Of a DNA stretch of 25,895 nucleotides, positions 6,708 to 15,016 are shown in pieces. The notes below the pieces were generated by a model. The model was given only the letters and a program-made list of their open reading frames with translations. It made no database searches and had not been told where the DNA came from. Positions within the stretch are counted from its first letter, which is position 1. Each line of letters begins with the position of its first letter. The position numbers and the translations under genes are program-made. Origin of the DNA: a virus; the IMG/VR virus record IMGVR_UViG_3300028298_000030, positions 1 through 25,895 of that record; one strand, 5' to 3'.

Positions 6708-7169
6708 TCAGGAATTCGCAAATACGCAGCTCTTACCTTCGCCGGAGAATTCAACCGTCCACCAGTCGTTTTCCGGGAGACTCATGGGGAAACTCTCGAA
6801 ATAGACATCCGTTACGGTGATCTTACAGAGCGTCCCGGCTGCCCCGGTTGCCGTTGCTACGACGACGAACACGGGCACATCGTTGGTATCTGCCGTAGTG
6901 CCGTCGAAAGCAGAATTGTTCAGGATCTTGTAAGGGAACCCACTCGAGATGATCGTGTTGAATTTCGCGCTCTTAATTTTCACTTCTACGCGGAACGTGT
7001 GCCGGGCGAGATCCGCCCACAGGATTGATCCGCCGCCATACAGTTTTGCGACATCGTACTTGGGGGTGATCTCAACTCCTTTGAAGACCGCCAGTGCCGT
7101 AACACTATCGACTGTGATAATGCCCCGATTCCCAAAAAACGTGTCTAATACCATGCTTGGTGCTGCCAT
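6708..7169 (-). CDS. Major tail tube protein
   Basis: 153 residues starting MAAPSMVLDTFFGNRGIITV. It sits between the tail terminator and the chaperone, the canonical tail-tube position. The sequence is beta-rich with a long loop (KIKSAKFNTIISSGFPYKIL) and ends with FPMSLPENDWWTVEFSGEGK, which resembles the common tube protein ending 'p.nd.....ve..a'. Tube proteins of this size stack as hexameric rings around the tape measure. No cleavage or extra domain is visible. A frameshift-extended form is not apparent. Confidence 0.75.
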   Translation of the reverse strand: MAAPSMVLDTFFGNRGIITVDSVTALAVFKGVEITPKYDVAKLYGGGSILWADLARHTFRVEVKIKSAKFNTIISSGFPYKILNNSAFDGTTADTNDVPVFVVVATATGAAGTLCKITVTDVYFESFPMSLPENDWWTVEFSGEGKSCVFANS

Positions 7170-7172
7170 GTT

Positions 7173-7625
7173 TCATATCACCTGTTTTACCTGTAAATTC
7201 AATGTCCAGTAATGCATTACATAATCCCCGATACGCCAGTACCCGACTTCAAGCGAAGCATCGACGACTTCCCCGCCACACACAACACCGAGCACCGATG
7301 TCCCCCTTACCGTGGCATTGGCCTGGGTAAAGAGGTCCAGCGCAGCCAGCCCGTAATCCCGTGTTGACCGGATGTAGGAGGTGATGTCCGTGCCCTTGTA
7401 GAAGGCTACGATGTGCAGGGGATAGGTGTGCTCCTCGCCATTTGCATAGAGTTTGATCGTATCCCGTCCCTCAACGAACGGTATTGCGTAGGCTTCCGGT
7501 GGGGTAATGTACCGCGGGTCTTCGTCCCGTTCGGAGATCCGATCGAGTCCGAGGATGACAAGATTTGTCGTGATGCGGGCCATGACGGCATCGATGACGC
7601 AGTTGATCTGGTCACTCGATGACAT
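7173..7625 (-). CDS. Tail terminator / tail completion protein
   Basis: Start taken at ATG 7623-7625 (MSSSDQINCVIDAVMARITT), giving 150 residues and a 14-nt overlap with the previous gene; the longer frame to 7691 would overlap by 80 nt. It has an alpha/beta pattern with an N-terminal helix, a central strand pair (EEHTYPLHIVAFYKG) and a C-terminal strand (DYVMHYWTLNLQVKQV), like the gpU / HK97 gp10-neighbour family. It follows the gp10-like gene and precedes the tube gene, which is where the ring that caps the tail sits. It is assigned mainly by position and size. Confidence 0.65.
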   Translation of the reverse strand: MSSSDQINCVIDAVMARITTNLVILGLDRISERDEDPRYITPPEAYAIPFVEGRDTIKLYANGEEHTYPLHIVAFYKGTDITSYIRSTRDYGLAALDLFTQANATVRGTSVLGVVCGGEVVDASLEVGYWRIGDYVMHYWTLNLQVKQVI

Positions 7626-8079
7626 GATCCGCCCCGCTGAAGAGTTGCATGACCGCCTGGCAGCCGTTCGCAATGCCCGCCTCGATCCCATCTTCGATGA
7701 AGGAATTCGGGCGCATCCCTCGTATGCAGCGCCGGAAGATGAGGTCGCCGCCGCCTTTCGGTTTCCATGCCATGACGTGCGGGTGTCCGGGATTCCTCTT
7801 GCTCATCCCCTTGGCGCAGATCATCTGGTGCTTGGGCCCGTAGAGACCGGTACCGGTGATGTGGAAGGGAAGATATGAGGTGTTATTGGCGAACTCAATC
7901 TGGGTGCGGGTCAGTTTCCGCTCGTGCCAGTGCTGCCGCATGTATCCCTTGTCGACCGGGGTTCCCTTCATGATCTCGGTCTGGATCTCGGCCATGAAGA
8001 CATCGGCGATCCGTGCCTGCAGCTCTTCCATCTCGATTGTGCCGGTTACGATATCCTTGAGGATCTTCGAGTCGTTCAT
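7612..8079 (-). CDS. HK97 gp10-like neck / tail completion protein
   Basis: 155 residues from ATG 8077-8079, which overlaps the upstream stop as ATGA. The N-terminus is MNDSKILKDI and contains IADVFMAEIQTEIMKGTPVD followed by KGYMRQHWH. This is the 'v..a...ik..tPvdtG.lr.sw' signature of HK97 gp10-like proteins, which join head connector and tail. A central part (YLPFHITGTG, GPKHQMICAKG) and the ending (RPNSFIEDGIEAGI, 'rpnpFl..a') fit the same family. It sits after the connector and the XhlA-like gene and before the tail terminator. Confidence in the family is good. Confidence 0.8.
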   Translation of the reverse strand: MNDSKILKDIVTGTIEMEELQARIADVFMAEIQTEIMKGTPVDKGYMRQHWHERKLTRTQIEFANNTSYLPFHITGTGLYGPKHQMICAKGMSKRNPGHPHVMAWKPKGGGDLIFRRCIRGMRPNSFIEDGIEAGIANGCQAVMQLFSGADHVIE

Positions 8080-8372
8080 GGCTTGTACTGCATCACAATA
8101 GTGAACAGAGAGAGGCAAACCGAGATCAATGAGGTCACTACAAGACCCGCCCCTGCAAGGAGCAGGTTGTCAAGGCGCTTGTTCAGCTCCTTGATTTCCT
8201 CTTTCAGCTCGGAGACCGCGGTATCAGACTGTTCGCAAATCTGCTTTGCCTCCCGGGCGGTGTTTTTTCGTGCCATGTCAACTGCACCGACGAGGTTCTG
8301 GTCTCTCTCCCGCTGAATGCGTTCGCAGTCCAGGAACGTAACAAATTCATTCTCTCTCACTATTACCTCCAT
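8076..8372 (-). CDS. XhlA-like coiled-coil protein with C-terminal membrane segment
   Basis: 98 residues. The first 70 are charged and helical with a probable coiled coil (AVSELKEEIKELNKRLDNLL). A hydrophobic segment of about 20 residues follows (AGAGLVVTSLISVCLSLFTI) and a short basic tail (MQYKP). This resembles the XhlA/holin-associated family, a tail-anchored helical protein. It overlaps the connector gene on one side and the gp10-like gene (ATGA) on the other. That is odd, because lysis-related proteins usually sit outside the neck genes. It may be a membrane-active or membrane-tethering protein made with the virion genes. No endolysin is seen nearby. Confidence 0.6.
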   Translation of the reverse strand: MEVIVRENEFVTFLDCERIQRERDQNLVGAVDMARKNTAREAKQICEQSDTAVSELKEEIKELNKRLDNLLLAGAGLVVTSLISVCLSLFTIVMQYKP

Positions 8373-9076
8373 GCGGGCCCACCAGCCCGCGTGCGTTTGA
8401 AGTTGTCGAGCTGCATCCGGATATCGGGCGTGAACACATCCGATGCCTGGACTTTGAACATGTCCGCCGACTCCTTGGTGCCGATCATCCGGGCGGCGCT
8501 GGCTTCCTGCAGGGCCTTCTTTTTCGCTAGGAAGTTATCGGAGATCTGCTGCGCGATCATGCGGATGGCGTCTATCTCTTCTGAGTCGGAGTCAAACCCG
8601 GCGACGTATACCACCTTGACGTTGTTGTTGCCCTTGGAGGGGACGTTCTGCTCGAAGTAGATGTACGAGAACGAACCCCGGGTTGCGATGCGGAAATCCG
8701 CAGTACCGGGCAGGATACCAACCGCACGCTGCACCCGTGCCGTCCAGCTGGGTGCACTGGTCGCTGAGGCGAGATCTTCCGAAAGAGATGTTACGGAGAC
8801 GACCGGCTGCTCCCTGAGGAGCATGATCCGGTCGCGCTCTGCATATTGCCCGAGATCTCCGGTGGCTCCCCGGCCACTGTGGTACTCGGTGTAGGTGTTC
8901 TGCTCGAACGACGTGAGTTTGCAGTACGAGTTAATCGCGGCTGTGATGGAGTCGATCAACCGGTCGCAGAAGAGCTGCCACTGCGTTGCGGTCATGACCG
9001 CGCCGGACTGCCTGAAATCCGCGTAGCCATACCCCCCGCCGGAGGCTTCAACATCCGACTGCGTGAGGTAGACCAT
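8363..9076 (-). CDS. Head-tail connector / adaptor protein (gp6-like)
   Basis: 237 residues starting MVYLTQSDVEASGGGYGYAD. Helical segments (QWQLFCDRLIDSITAAINSY and a later EEIDAIRMIAQQISDNFLAK) flank a beta core containing TYTEYHSGRG, RIMLLREQPVVSVTSLSED and FSYIYFEQNVP. This is the HK97 gp6 / SPP1 gp15-like adaptor pattern: helical bundle, 'l..~Pv.sV~sl', a strand, helix. It forms the ring below the portal. Gene order (decoration and 107-residue protein, then this, then gp10-like) agrees. The C-terminal helix (SADMFKVQASDVFTPDIRMQ) is longer than in the smallest family members. Confidence 0.75.
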   Translation of the reverse strand: MVYLTQSDVEASGGGYGYADFRQSGAVMTATQWQLFCDRLIDSITAAINSYCKLTSFEQNTYTEYHSGRGATGDLGQYAERDRIMLLREQPVVSVTSLSEDLASATSAPSWTARVQRAVGILPGTADFRIATRGSFSYIYFEQNVPSKGNNNVKVVYVAGFDSDSEEIDAIRMIAQQISDNFLAKKKALQEASAARMIGTKESADMFKVQASDVFTPDIRMQLDNFKRTRAGGPAWR

Positions 9077-9084
9077 CCATCACC

Positions 9085-9408
9085 TCACGCTTCTTTCACC
9101 GGGACTTCCGGGGCCTCCATGATGCGGCGCACGAGCTCCACGTCATTCTGCGTGTAGCCGTGAATAGACTGTATAGCCCGCTGCACCCGGGAGTATTCCT
9201 CCTCTTCCAGAAGTATGTCGGAGCCTTCAACCAGCTTGATTTTCTGTGCCAGCCGGTCGTTGTTCAGGAGTTCCATGGCTCCGAGTTTCTGGTCGGGATG
9301 AAAAAGGGAGTTCACCAGAGATAGCCTCACATTGTAGGGGGCTTTGGTGACTGCTCCTTTTTCATCGACGCATTCCACAAGATAGGGATCGAGGTTGATT
9401 TTTCTCAT
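9085..9408 (-). CDS. Conserved small virion-module protein between capsid and connector
   Basis: 107 residues from ATG 9406-9408. The longer frame up to 9594 would run through the upstream gene. It begins MRKINLDPYLVECVDEKGAV, with a hairpin-type N-terminus. It then has VRLSLVNSLFHPDQKLGAME and a helical C-terminus ending RNDVELV-like (YTQNDVELVRRIMEAPEVPV). I recall similar 100-110 residue proteins next to capsid genes of other tailed viruses, but not a named function. A gap-free placement between the decoration protein and the adaptor suggests a structural or assembly role. Confidence 0.6.
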   Translation of the reverse strand: MRKINLDPYLVECVDEKGAVTKAPYNVRLSLVNSLFHPDQKLGAMELLNNDRLAQKIKLVEGSDILLEEEEYSRVQRAIQSIHGYTQNDVELVRRIMEAPEVPVKEA

Positions 9409-9413
9409 GGTGA

Positions 9414-10061
9414 TCACTCTGCCGACATGAATGGAATCCACTTCTTGACGCCATTGATGATTACACGGATAGTCCCGTGCTGCGTTCCAGCTGCGGTGTG
9501 TGTGTAGATCATCTTCCCGGTGCCGTCCGCTCCACTGAATGCGAATGCATTGGCAACCAGGTCCATGGCTGTCGCGGTGGGCACAGAACAGCACAGACAG
9601 GCGTTTGAACCAGAAGGTAACGCTGCGGTTGTGCCCAGAGCATAGAGTTCTGCCATGACACCGTAGTAGGTGCCGGCAGCGATCGCCCGGTTACCAACAA
9701 CGACATTGCCCCTGAGACCGGTTCCAAGCCCGGTGACGTTGCCGTATGAGGTATCGAGTTCAAGCGTGGCGTGATGACCGTGGGCGTTGCCGATGCTGTT
9801 CGTGGCGAGCAGGCATTTTGACCGTGCTGCAATCTGTTCTGACCCGGCACCGTTGCCGAGCAGGCCGATATACAGGCCGTATGTCGTACCGCTGGTGGCT
9901 GTCGAGCTGAACCAGGCAAGGATGCCCTTGTCATCTGCGGTGTTGATGACTACCGGGTCGCTGTAGGAAGTTCCCATCGTGAACTTCTTCATCCCGGGAT
10001 CGAGCGAGAGGGTTTGCCCATCGTCCGATTTCCGGAAGAAATGGGGTGATTGGGAGGCCAT
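9414..10061 (-). CDS. Probable capsid-associated (decoration) beta protein
   Basis: 215 residues starting MASQSPHFFRKSDDGQTLSL. The sequence is rich in Gly, Ala, Thr and short strands (TYGLYIGLLGNGAG, YYGVMAELYALGTTA, TIRVIINGVKKWIPF), typical of beta-sandwich surface proteins of capsids. It lies two genes after the major capsid protein with a 12-nt gap to the preceding similar protein. Head decoration or head spike are both possible. The pattern 'Gt.yG.~ael..lgttA.lP' occurs in other virus surface proteins (recollection, not checked). No signal peptide or membrane segment is present. Confidence 0.5.
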   Translation of the reverse strand: MASQSPHFFRKSDDGQTLSLDPGMKKFTMGTSYSDPVVINTADDKGILAWFSSTATSGTTYGLYIGLLGNGAGSEQIAARSKCLLATNSIGNAHGHHATLELDTSYGNVTGLGTGLRGNVVVGNRAIAAGTYYGVMAELYALGTTAALPSGSNACLCCSVPTATAMDLVANAFAFSGADGTGKMIYTHTAAGTQHGTIRVIINGVKKWIPFMSAE

Positions 10062-10073
10062 TGGTCTCTCACC

Positions 10074-10619
10074 TCACGTAAACGGTGTTGCCGCTTCCGG
10101 TAATGGGAGTGCACGCCCGATGGTGAATCCGACGGTCGAGCTGGTGAGCACAATCTGGTTCAGGATTGAACAGCGGTCGTTCTGGGCGAGACCGGTTGCG
10201 GTTGCGGTTGTGCCGAGACATCCGCGCCGGACCGTGAGCGTTCCTGCTGCGGTTAGCGGCAGGGAGTCTGCGATAACCTCAAGGATCTCTCCACCACCGG
10301 TAAGCAGGTAGTAGGGACAGATCCGGGGGTTCGTGCCGGTTCCGTAGAGCATTCCGTCTACAACAATCGATGTGGTGGTTGCTGTGTATGCGGTTCCGGC
10401 GTTGTCAATGTCGCACGGACCATACGTGATGGTCTCGGCCACGTTTGCAGCCGCACCGACCGGAGTCGTGTTTGCCACAACACCGACCACCCCTTTGATG
10501 AGGTTGCCGGATTTGCTCAGGTTGATCCAGTCATGCTGGGTGGCTTTCTGCACCTTGAACACAATCGGCATCACATACTGCAGGTTCATGAATTCTGGGA
10601 GTATTGCATCTGCTGACAT
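10074..10619 (-). CDS. Probable head decoration protein, first gene after the capsid protein
   Basis: 181 residues, MSADAILPEFMNLQYVMPIV onward, beginning 12 nt after the capsid gene. The small-residue composition (Ala, Gly, Thr, Val) and beta pattern resemble capsid-stabilising decoration proteins. Segments include SGNLIKGVVGVVANTTPVG, TAYTATTTSIVVDGMLYG and TVRRGCLGTTATATGLAQND. Such genes typically sit beside the major capsid gene, as lambda gpD does. A direct family match is not certain. It may form trimers at capsid local three-fold axes. Confidence 0.5.
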   Translation of the reverse strand: MSADAILPEFMNLQYVMPIVFKVQKATQHDWINLSKSGNLIKGVVGVVANTTPVGAAANVAETITYGPCDIDNAGTAYTATTTSIVVDGMLYGTGTNPRICPYYLLTGGGEILEVIADSLPLTAAGTLTVRRGCLGTTATATGLAQNDRCSILNQIVLTSSTVGFTIGRALPLPEAATPFT

Positions 10620-10631
10620 TTCTTTTCCTCC

Positions 10632-11945
10632 TTATGCGACCGTGATCCCGAATACTCCACCCTGGAGAGAGTTGGTCGCGTTGCTGTCCGACTTGTCGAT
10701 CAGGGTCTCGGAGAACGAAATGACGCCCCTTGTCGAGGTGTTCAGGTTCCCGAGTTCCTCATAGGTGTCGCCCCAGAGGACCCGGCGGGCTAGGAACGAT
10801 GTGTCGAGAACCATGATGCTGCCGTAGCTGCCGGTTGTGGTCGGCATGAACTGGATCGGAACCATCGGGATCTGCCCGACCGGTGTGACGATATCCACTT
10901 TGCCGAACCCGAACTCGGTCGCCTTGACCTGCTCGGTTCTCCAGAAGTCGTTCATGCCACGGCCTATTACGGCGAAGGTCTTCCAGTCGCAGACTGCAAG
11001 AGTGGGCATCTGACCGTGGAGGACCATGAGGCGGATTGTCTCATCGAGATATGGCTTGATCTTGTCGAGTGTGGCCGCTCCGCCCGCATAAGTCTGGGTG
11101 AGCGAGGCCGCCGTGTTGTTGGTGATGAGCTCGTAGAGGCCGGCATGCTCCAGCGTGCTGGCTGCCACATACGTGGGCGTCATGTTGGTGACGTCGCGTT
11201 CGACACCGATCATGCACCGTTCGCGCATGTTGCGGATGCTCTCGTTCGCGGCGATTGTCCGGATGGACATCAGGTCCCGTGAGGGGTACTGGGTCTGCCC
11301 GGCAACCTTCGCCATCTTGGTGACGCGGATGAAGTGGTACCCGATCTTACAGGTGGATGTCCGGATCGCATCCGTCATGTCGGATTCGACAGCCTGGGGA
11401 TCTTCCGAACCATAGAACGGTTTCCCGGTGCCGGTCTCGGTGATGGCATCCCACTGTGCGATCTTGCCGTGGTTGGCCTCTACGGGGATGAGCGCCTGCA
11501 GCGGATACACTTTCTTGAACAGCATGACAACCTGCTCGTCGGAGTAGTTGTGCATGAGGTTCGAGACACTGGTGGTGCTGGTGGCTTTCTTCAGGGTTGA
11601 CGCCCGGAGCTGCGCATCGATCTCGCTGGCGAAGTCCATCTGTGCTTTCTTGACCTTCGTCCGGAATCCTTCCATCCCGAACGTGTTGTCAAATACCGCT
11701 TTCCGGATATCCATCGGGTCGATGAGATCAATGAGTGGGATCATGACCGCTGCACGCGGATCGGCTTCGATTGCTTCGATCATCCGTTCGTGCGCAGACT
11801 TCTGGATTGCCTGCAGGTTGAAGATCGTATCTCCCTCATCGATGCCGTCGCCCCAGTACGCTCTTGCACGGGACCTGGATTCCTTCACACCGATATTCAG
11901 GCCGGGAATTGTGTTACCATACCCGGTTCCTTTGACAATTGCTGA
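10632..11945 (-). CDS. Major capsid protein (HK97 fold)
   Basis: 437 residues from ATG 11943-11945, which follows a strong GGAGG ribosome site 7-8 nt upstream; 14 additional in-frame codons exist upstream but would overlap the protease stop. The N-terminus is helical and charged (the probable delta region, about residues 1-130, including KKAQMDFASEIDAQLRAST). A core with the E-loop/P-domain pattern of HK97-type capsids follows: YPLQALIPVEANHGKIAQWD, the long spine helix ESIRNMRERCMIGVERDV, and MVPIQFMPTT. A cleavage between delta region and core is plausible because a protease gene precedes it. The exact site cannot be read. Confidence 0.85.
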   Translation of the reverse strand, partial: SAIVKGTGYGNTIPGLNIGVKESRSRARAYWGDGIDEGDTIFNLQAIQKSAHERMIEAIEADPRAAVMIPLIDLIDPMDIRKAVFDNTFGMEGFRTKVKKAQMDFASEIDAQLRASTLKKATSTTSVSNLMHNYSDEQVVMLFKKVYPLQALIPVEANHGKIAQWDAITETGTGKPFYGSEDPQAVESDMTDAIRTSTCKIGYHFIRVTKMAKVAGQTQYPSRDLMSIRTIAANESIRNMRERCMIGVERDVTNMTPTYVAASTLEHAGLYELITNNTAASLTQTYAGGAATLDKIKPYLDETIRLMVLHGQMPTLAVCDWKTFAVIGRGMNDFWRTEQVKATEFGFGKVDIVTPVGQIPMVPIQFMPTTTGSYGSIMVLDTSFLARRVLWGDTYEELGNLNTSTRGVISFSETLIDKSDSNATNSLQGGVFGITVA

Positions 11946-11952
11946 CATTTTT

Positions 11953-13125
11953 TTAGCCTCCTTTACTGACTTTTCCGAACCCGGCAACCATTGCTGATGC
12001 TGCCGATTTCATGACCGGTGCCTTGGTCGGGTCCTTCTCCAGGGCCTCTTTTGCGGCTGCCGGGTCAAGGATCACAACTGATGGGCCTTTTGCGGTGCTC
12101 TTCTCAATCGCATTGAGCCGGGTTTCCAGCGTTGCGAGCCGCTCTTCAGCCTTTGCGATACGGCCAAGGTCGGCCTTGGTGATGGTTGTCACGTCGGGCT
12201 CTGCCGGTTTTACGGCCAGCTCCGCCTTCTTGGCACAGGCGGGGCCTTTCTCAATTTTCTCTTCCATATCTTCATCCTCCTTTTTCTTCTCCTCGTCGAC
12301 AGGTTCGGCCTTGTTGAGGCCGATGCTTGCTTCGAGGGATTGGAGACGCTCAACGATCTGCGTCAGGAGCTCCTTGATCTCGCTCCCACCGCCCTCAGGT
12401 GCCGCACCCTGTTCTGTTTGATCGGGGCCGTCACTCGCGTCCTTCATGGGCGGTTGAGGTTCCGTAGTTTCCTCTTTTTTGTCATTTTCTTTGGGGGGTG
12501 CCATAGTACTCCTCTTTTTCGGGTACTTCCCGTCCGTTGTCGGATGGATCATGTTACTGGCAGAATCTGTGGCTTTACCAAGACCCGCCGTGATACTCAT
12601 AGCCTTCATTACCTCTGCGAATGTATTCGGGTTGATGGCGCTCCCGGGCTGGCAGATGGAGATCGAATAGAGCTCCAGGGCCTTGGTGATGCAGGGCTCG
12701 GTCCGCTTCGGTGGGTCGAGTGCACATGATGCTGTGCAATCCACCCGGTCACCGAAGATCGAGAACTGGTAAGGTTTGCCAACCTTGGATGCCTTGACGA
12801 CATCTTTCCAGAATATATCGCAGTCCGAAGTCGGCTTAACGCAGGCTTCCACGTAGAGATTCTGCCCTTTGAACTCAGCTTTCGTGAACCATCCGACCGG
12901 ACGTTCAGTGTGATCGAGATGCATGATCGGGAGCATCATGAAGTTCGGCAGGGCATCTTCCACTGCCTTTTTCAGGATTGTCTCATTCTCCCGGTCGAGA
13001 TGCGGGCCGGTGGCCATACCATAAACCTTCCGCGAATTATCGTCGAGAACGTTCAGGTCGAATACGAAGAGCTGCTTGCCACCCTTGCGTATTTGGAACC
13101 CCGGCCCTGCGGTAGATAAGGGCAT
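11953..13125 (-). CDS. Prohead protease fused to scaffold (XkdF-like)
   Basis: 390 residues. The N-terminal ~165 residues match the XkdF-type serine protease pattern: YGMATGPHLDRENETILKKA, then the His motif MLPIMHLDHTERPVG (H69 or H72) and the Ser motif YQFSIFGD (Ser122). The C-terminal ~190 residues are low-complexity, acidic and Lys-rich with two short coiled-coil segments (IKELLTQIVERLQSLEASIG; IAKAEERLATLETRLNAIEK), as in scaffold proteins that are degraded after assembly. The enzyme would cut scaffold, itself and possibly the capsid protein delta region. A TATAATAT box at 13151-13158 lies about 25-30 nt upstream of the ATG, so the transcript may be leaderless. The gene starts the capsid operon. 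Confidence 0.8.
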   Translation of the reverse strand: MPLSTAGPGFQIRKGGKQLFVFDLNVLDDNSRKVYGMATGPHLDRENETILKKAVEDALPNFMMLPIMHLDHTERPVGWFTKAEFKGQNLYVEACVKPTSDCDIFWKDVVKASKVGKPYQFSIFGDRVDCTASCALDPPKRTEPCITKALELYSISICQPGSAINPNTFAEVMKAMSITAGLGKATDSASNMIHPTTDGKYPKKRSTMAPPKENDKKEETTEPQPPMKDASDGPDQTEQGAAPEGGGSEIKELLTQIVERLQSLEASIGLNKAEPVDEEKKKEDEDMEEKIEKGPACAKKAELAVKPAEPDVTTITKADLGRIAKAEERLATLETRLNAIEKSTAKGPSVVILDPAAAKEALEKDPTKAPVMKSAASAMVAGFGKVSKGG

Positions 13126-13150
13126 TGAGACATGGGTTTAATAGTGAAGC

Positions 13151-13158
13151 ATATTATA
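13151..13158 (-). promoter_or_regulatory. Probable TATA box of the capsid operon
   Basis: TATAATAT on the minus strand lies 26-33 nt before the protease ATG (13123-13125), in the 54-nt space after the MuF-like gene. The spacing fits a leaderless archaeal transcript. No other gene gap in the head module has such a box. Confidence 0.5.
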
Positions 13159-13179
13159 GGGGAATGCCTCAAAGGAGGA

Positions 13180-14007
13180 TTATTTCTTCAAAAAGCGGGG
13201 CGCGAGAGCGCATCTGCATTGGATAATCTGTGCTGCAGGTGCCCCCAGGCTTGAATCGGCGGGATACATCATTTTACAGGCTGGCACCCGGGTGTTCTTC
13301 GATGCCATGAAGGCCGGCACCTCGAACGCTTCATCGACATCAATCACGACACCTTTCATGGCAAGATGCGACGGGCGGGTACGGTGATCCCCGGTAGTAG
13401 GCAGCCACTCTTTAAAGGGTGCGTAATCCTTCGTCCTACTCCAGGCCGCTTCGTTGTAAGATTGCGTACTAACCGTGCGGGCGATTGCCTCTGCTCTGAC
13501 AGCCCCGATGCCGTTGTAGTGCTGCTGGATGATCTCGGAGAACTTCGTGATACCAGCGCCTTTTTTGTCCGCTTCTACGATATCCCGGATGATCTTCTTG
13601 TTCATCTCGCCTGTGAACCCTTTGAGATCCGAGAGTGAAACTGCGGACAGGTTGGCGATGGCTCGTTCATCGGGGCGGGTGAAATTCAGGCCGATATCGA
13701 CAACTCTGTGCTGAGGGCGGGTCTGCGCAACAAGAGTCTGGTGCGTGTTGTCGATACCGCGCCGGTAAGCCTGCAGGACATACTGCTGGATAAGTCTGCG
13801 GCCCGGCTGGTCGATGTATGCGATATTGAGGATCTCCAGCAGCCGTATGAGTTCCCCGATATCGAGCTGCTGCAGCCGGAGCATCGGACGGAGCTCTTCG
13901 AGAGCCTTTGCCCGGGCGTTCCGGATCAGGGCGAGAAACTCGCGGGTGAAGATGTTGCGCACGGGACCGGAGGGATCGGATACTCGCACCGGAGATTTCT
14001 CCCTCAC
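13180..14007 (-). CDS. MuF-like minor head protein (SPP1 gp7 family)
   Basis: 275 residues from GTG 14005-14007, which overlaps the preceding stop as GTGA. The first ~130 residues are helical. The C-terminal half has the MuF signature: RAEAIARTVSTQSYNEAAWS, then KEWLPTTGDHRTRPSHLAM, then PACKMMYPADSSLGAP and IIQCRCALAP. Conserved residues are the TGDHRTRPSH loop, the M.YP.D.S pattern and the CRC near the end. MuF proteins sit at the portal vertex and help in head assembly and in genome injection. It is usually found right behind the portal. Here about 4 kb of accessory genes separate the two. Confidence 0.85.
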   Translation of the reverse strand: MREKSPVRVSDPSGPVRNIFTREFLALIRNARAKALEELRPMLRLQQLDIGELIRLLEILNIAYIDQPGRRLIQQYVLQAYRRGIDNTHQTLVAQTRPQHRVVDIGLNFTRPDERAIANLSAVSLSDLKGFTGEMNKKIIRDIVEADKKGAGITKFSEIIQQHYNGIGAVRAEAIARTVSTQSYNEAAWSRTKDYAPFKEWLPTTGDHRTRPSHLAMKGVVIDVDEAFEVPAFMASKNTRVPACKMMYPADSSLGAPAAQIIQCRCALAPRFLKK

Positions 14008-14285
14008 TTCAATGAATTATTTAAGTCTGTTGCTTTTGCCCAGTCCAGAATTTCGACCGAGATAGAATCCAGATACTTTCGGATCTCATCTCGTGTATTA
14101 AACTTTTTCGGGAGAATCCATAAGATAATACGTTCTGAGTAGTTCCAGGATGTTGAGATTCTCTCAGAGATTTGTTCATCCTTCTGCGCCTGCTGAGCAA
14201 TATTCCAGCGGACAAGAAGACGGGCACGACCGTCATCAATCCTGTCCAAAAATATTTCATCCGGTTTTGAGTTCGAATTTGGCAT
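14004..14285 (-). CDS. 93-residue hypothetical protein before the MuF-like gene
   Basis: Starts ATG 14283-14285 behind a GAGGT ribosome site; the stop overlaps the next GTG. The protein is mainly helical and charged, with DRIDDGRARLLVRWNIAQQA and KKFNTRDEIRKYLDSISVEI. A TATA-like AGTATATC lies about 31-38 nt upstream. It may be a small head-assembly or regulatory protein because of its coupling to MuF, but no family is recognised. Confidence 0.6.
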   Translation of the reverse strand: MPNSNSKPDEIFLDRIDDGRARLLVRWNIAQQAQKDEQISERISTSWNYSERIILWILPKKFNTRDEIRKYLDSISVEILDWAKATDLNNSLK

Positions 14286-14315
14286 TTACGCTACCTCTTT
14301 TAATAATAACGGACG

Positions 14316-14323
14316 GATATACT
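14316..14323 (-). promoter_or_regulatory. TATA-like box before the MuF operon
   Basis: AGTATATC on the minus strand, preceded by a purine-rich GAGAGAA, lies 31-38 nt upstream of ATG 14285. The 128-nt gap between the HNH gene and this gene is otherwise empty. It could restart transcription after the accessory insert. Confidence 0.4.
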
Positions 14324-14413
14324 TTCTCTCAAGTCGATACGAATTACACCAGGATAACCACCCGTAATAACTGGCAATGACATTTCTATCTTGTGGGGGG
14401 TCAAACCGTGACA

Positions 14414-15016
14414 TTACGGCACTCCTTTTCCAGCGAAAAACGACGGGTCTAATTCATACCCCTCCGGGCATGGTTCAAATTTTTTGTCAGATAAAAACCC
14501 CAATCCCCCGGTTTTTGATTTGTAAAAGTAGGGGGCGGTTTCTGCCATATCTAACGCACGACTGATCTTCCTTGTCAGCCACGCCCATCGTTTACCGTTT
14601 TTAATATCATTGATGGTTCTGACGGGGATATTACGATTCCTGCTAATCTGTGAACAGTTCAGGGTTTTAAGGTCTCTCACAATTCCAATAATCATTAATT
14701 GGGTGAGTTTATTATTTCCATTTCTCTCACCAAACGCCTTAACGGTACGTCCTTTTTTTGACATATCTTGCATGTTGTCTTTCGGAGTTCCTAAAAAGAG
14801 ATGCGCGGAATTAATACACATATGATTGTCACAGGTATGACACACCAACACCCCGGCAGGAATATCACCGTATAGTTGTGAATGGATGTACCGGGCGACA
14901 GTCCATTTCTTACCGGATTTCATTAATGTTGGGTATCCCCCGGTGTTCGGTGCATGAGAAGTACAGATATGACAACCATTCTCATTCACTTCAAAGGTTA
15001 TCGGGCGGGTTTTCAT
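14414..15016 (-). CDS. HNH homing-type endonuclease (HNH_3-like)
   Basis: 200 residues from ATG 15014-15016. This start overlaps the stop of the zinc-ribbon frame as ATGA and has a GGTGA just upstream. Residues about 1-50 hold a zinc-finger-like start (CHIC) and GGYPTLMKSGKKWTVARYIH. The HNH_3 core follows: VCHTCDNHMCINSAHLFLGT then PKDNMQDMSKKGR. A C-terminal helix-turn-helix (LNCSQISRNRNIPVRTINDI) is typical of homing enzymes that recognise long sites. The gene is more A/T-rich than the structural genes around it and stands alone behind the fibre gene, as expected of an intruding homing nuclease. It is not inside an intron or intein that I can see. Confidence 0.8.
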   Translation of the reverse strand: MKTRPITFEVNENGCHICTSHAPNTGGYPTLMKSGKKWTVARYIHSQLYGDIPAGVLVCHTCDNHMCINSAHLFLGTPKDNMQDMSKKGRTVKAFGERNGNNKLTQLMIIGIVRDLKTLNCSQISRNRNIPVRTINDIKNGKRWAWLTRKISRALDMAETAPYFYKSKTGGLGFLSDKKFEPCPEGYELDPSFFAGKGVP

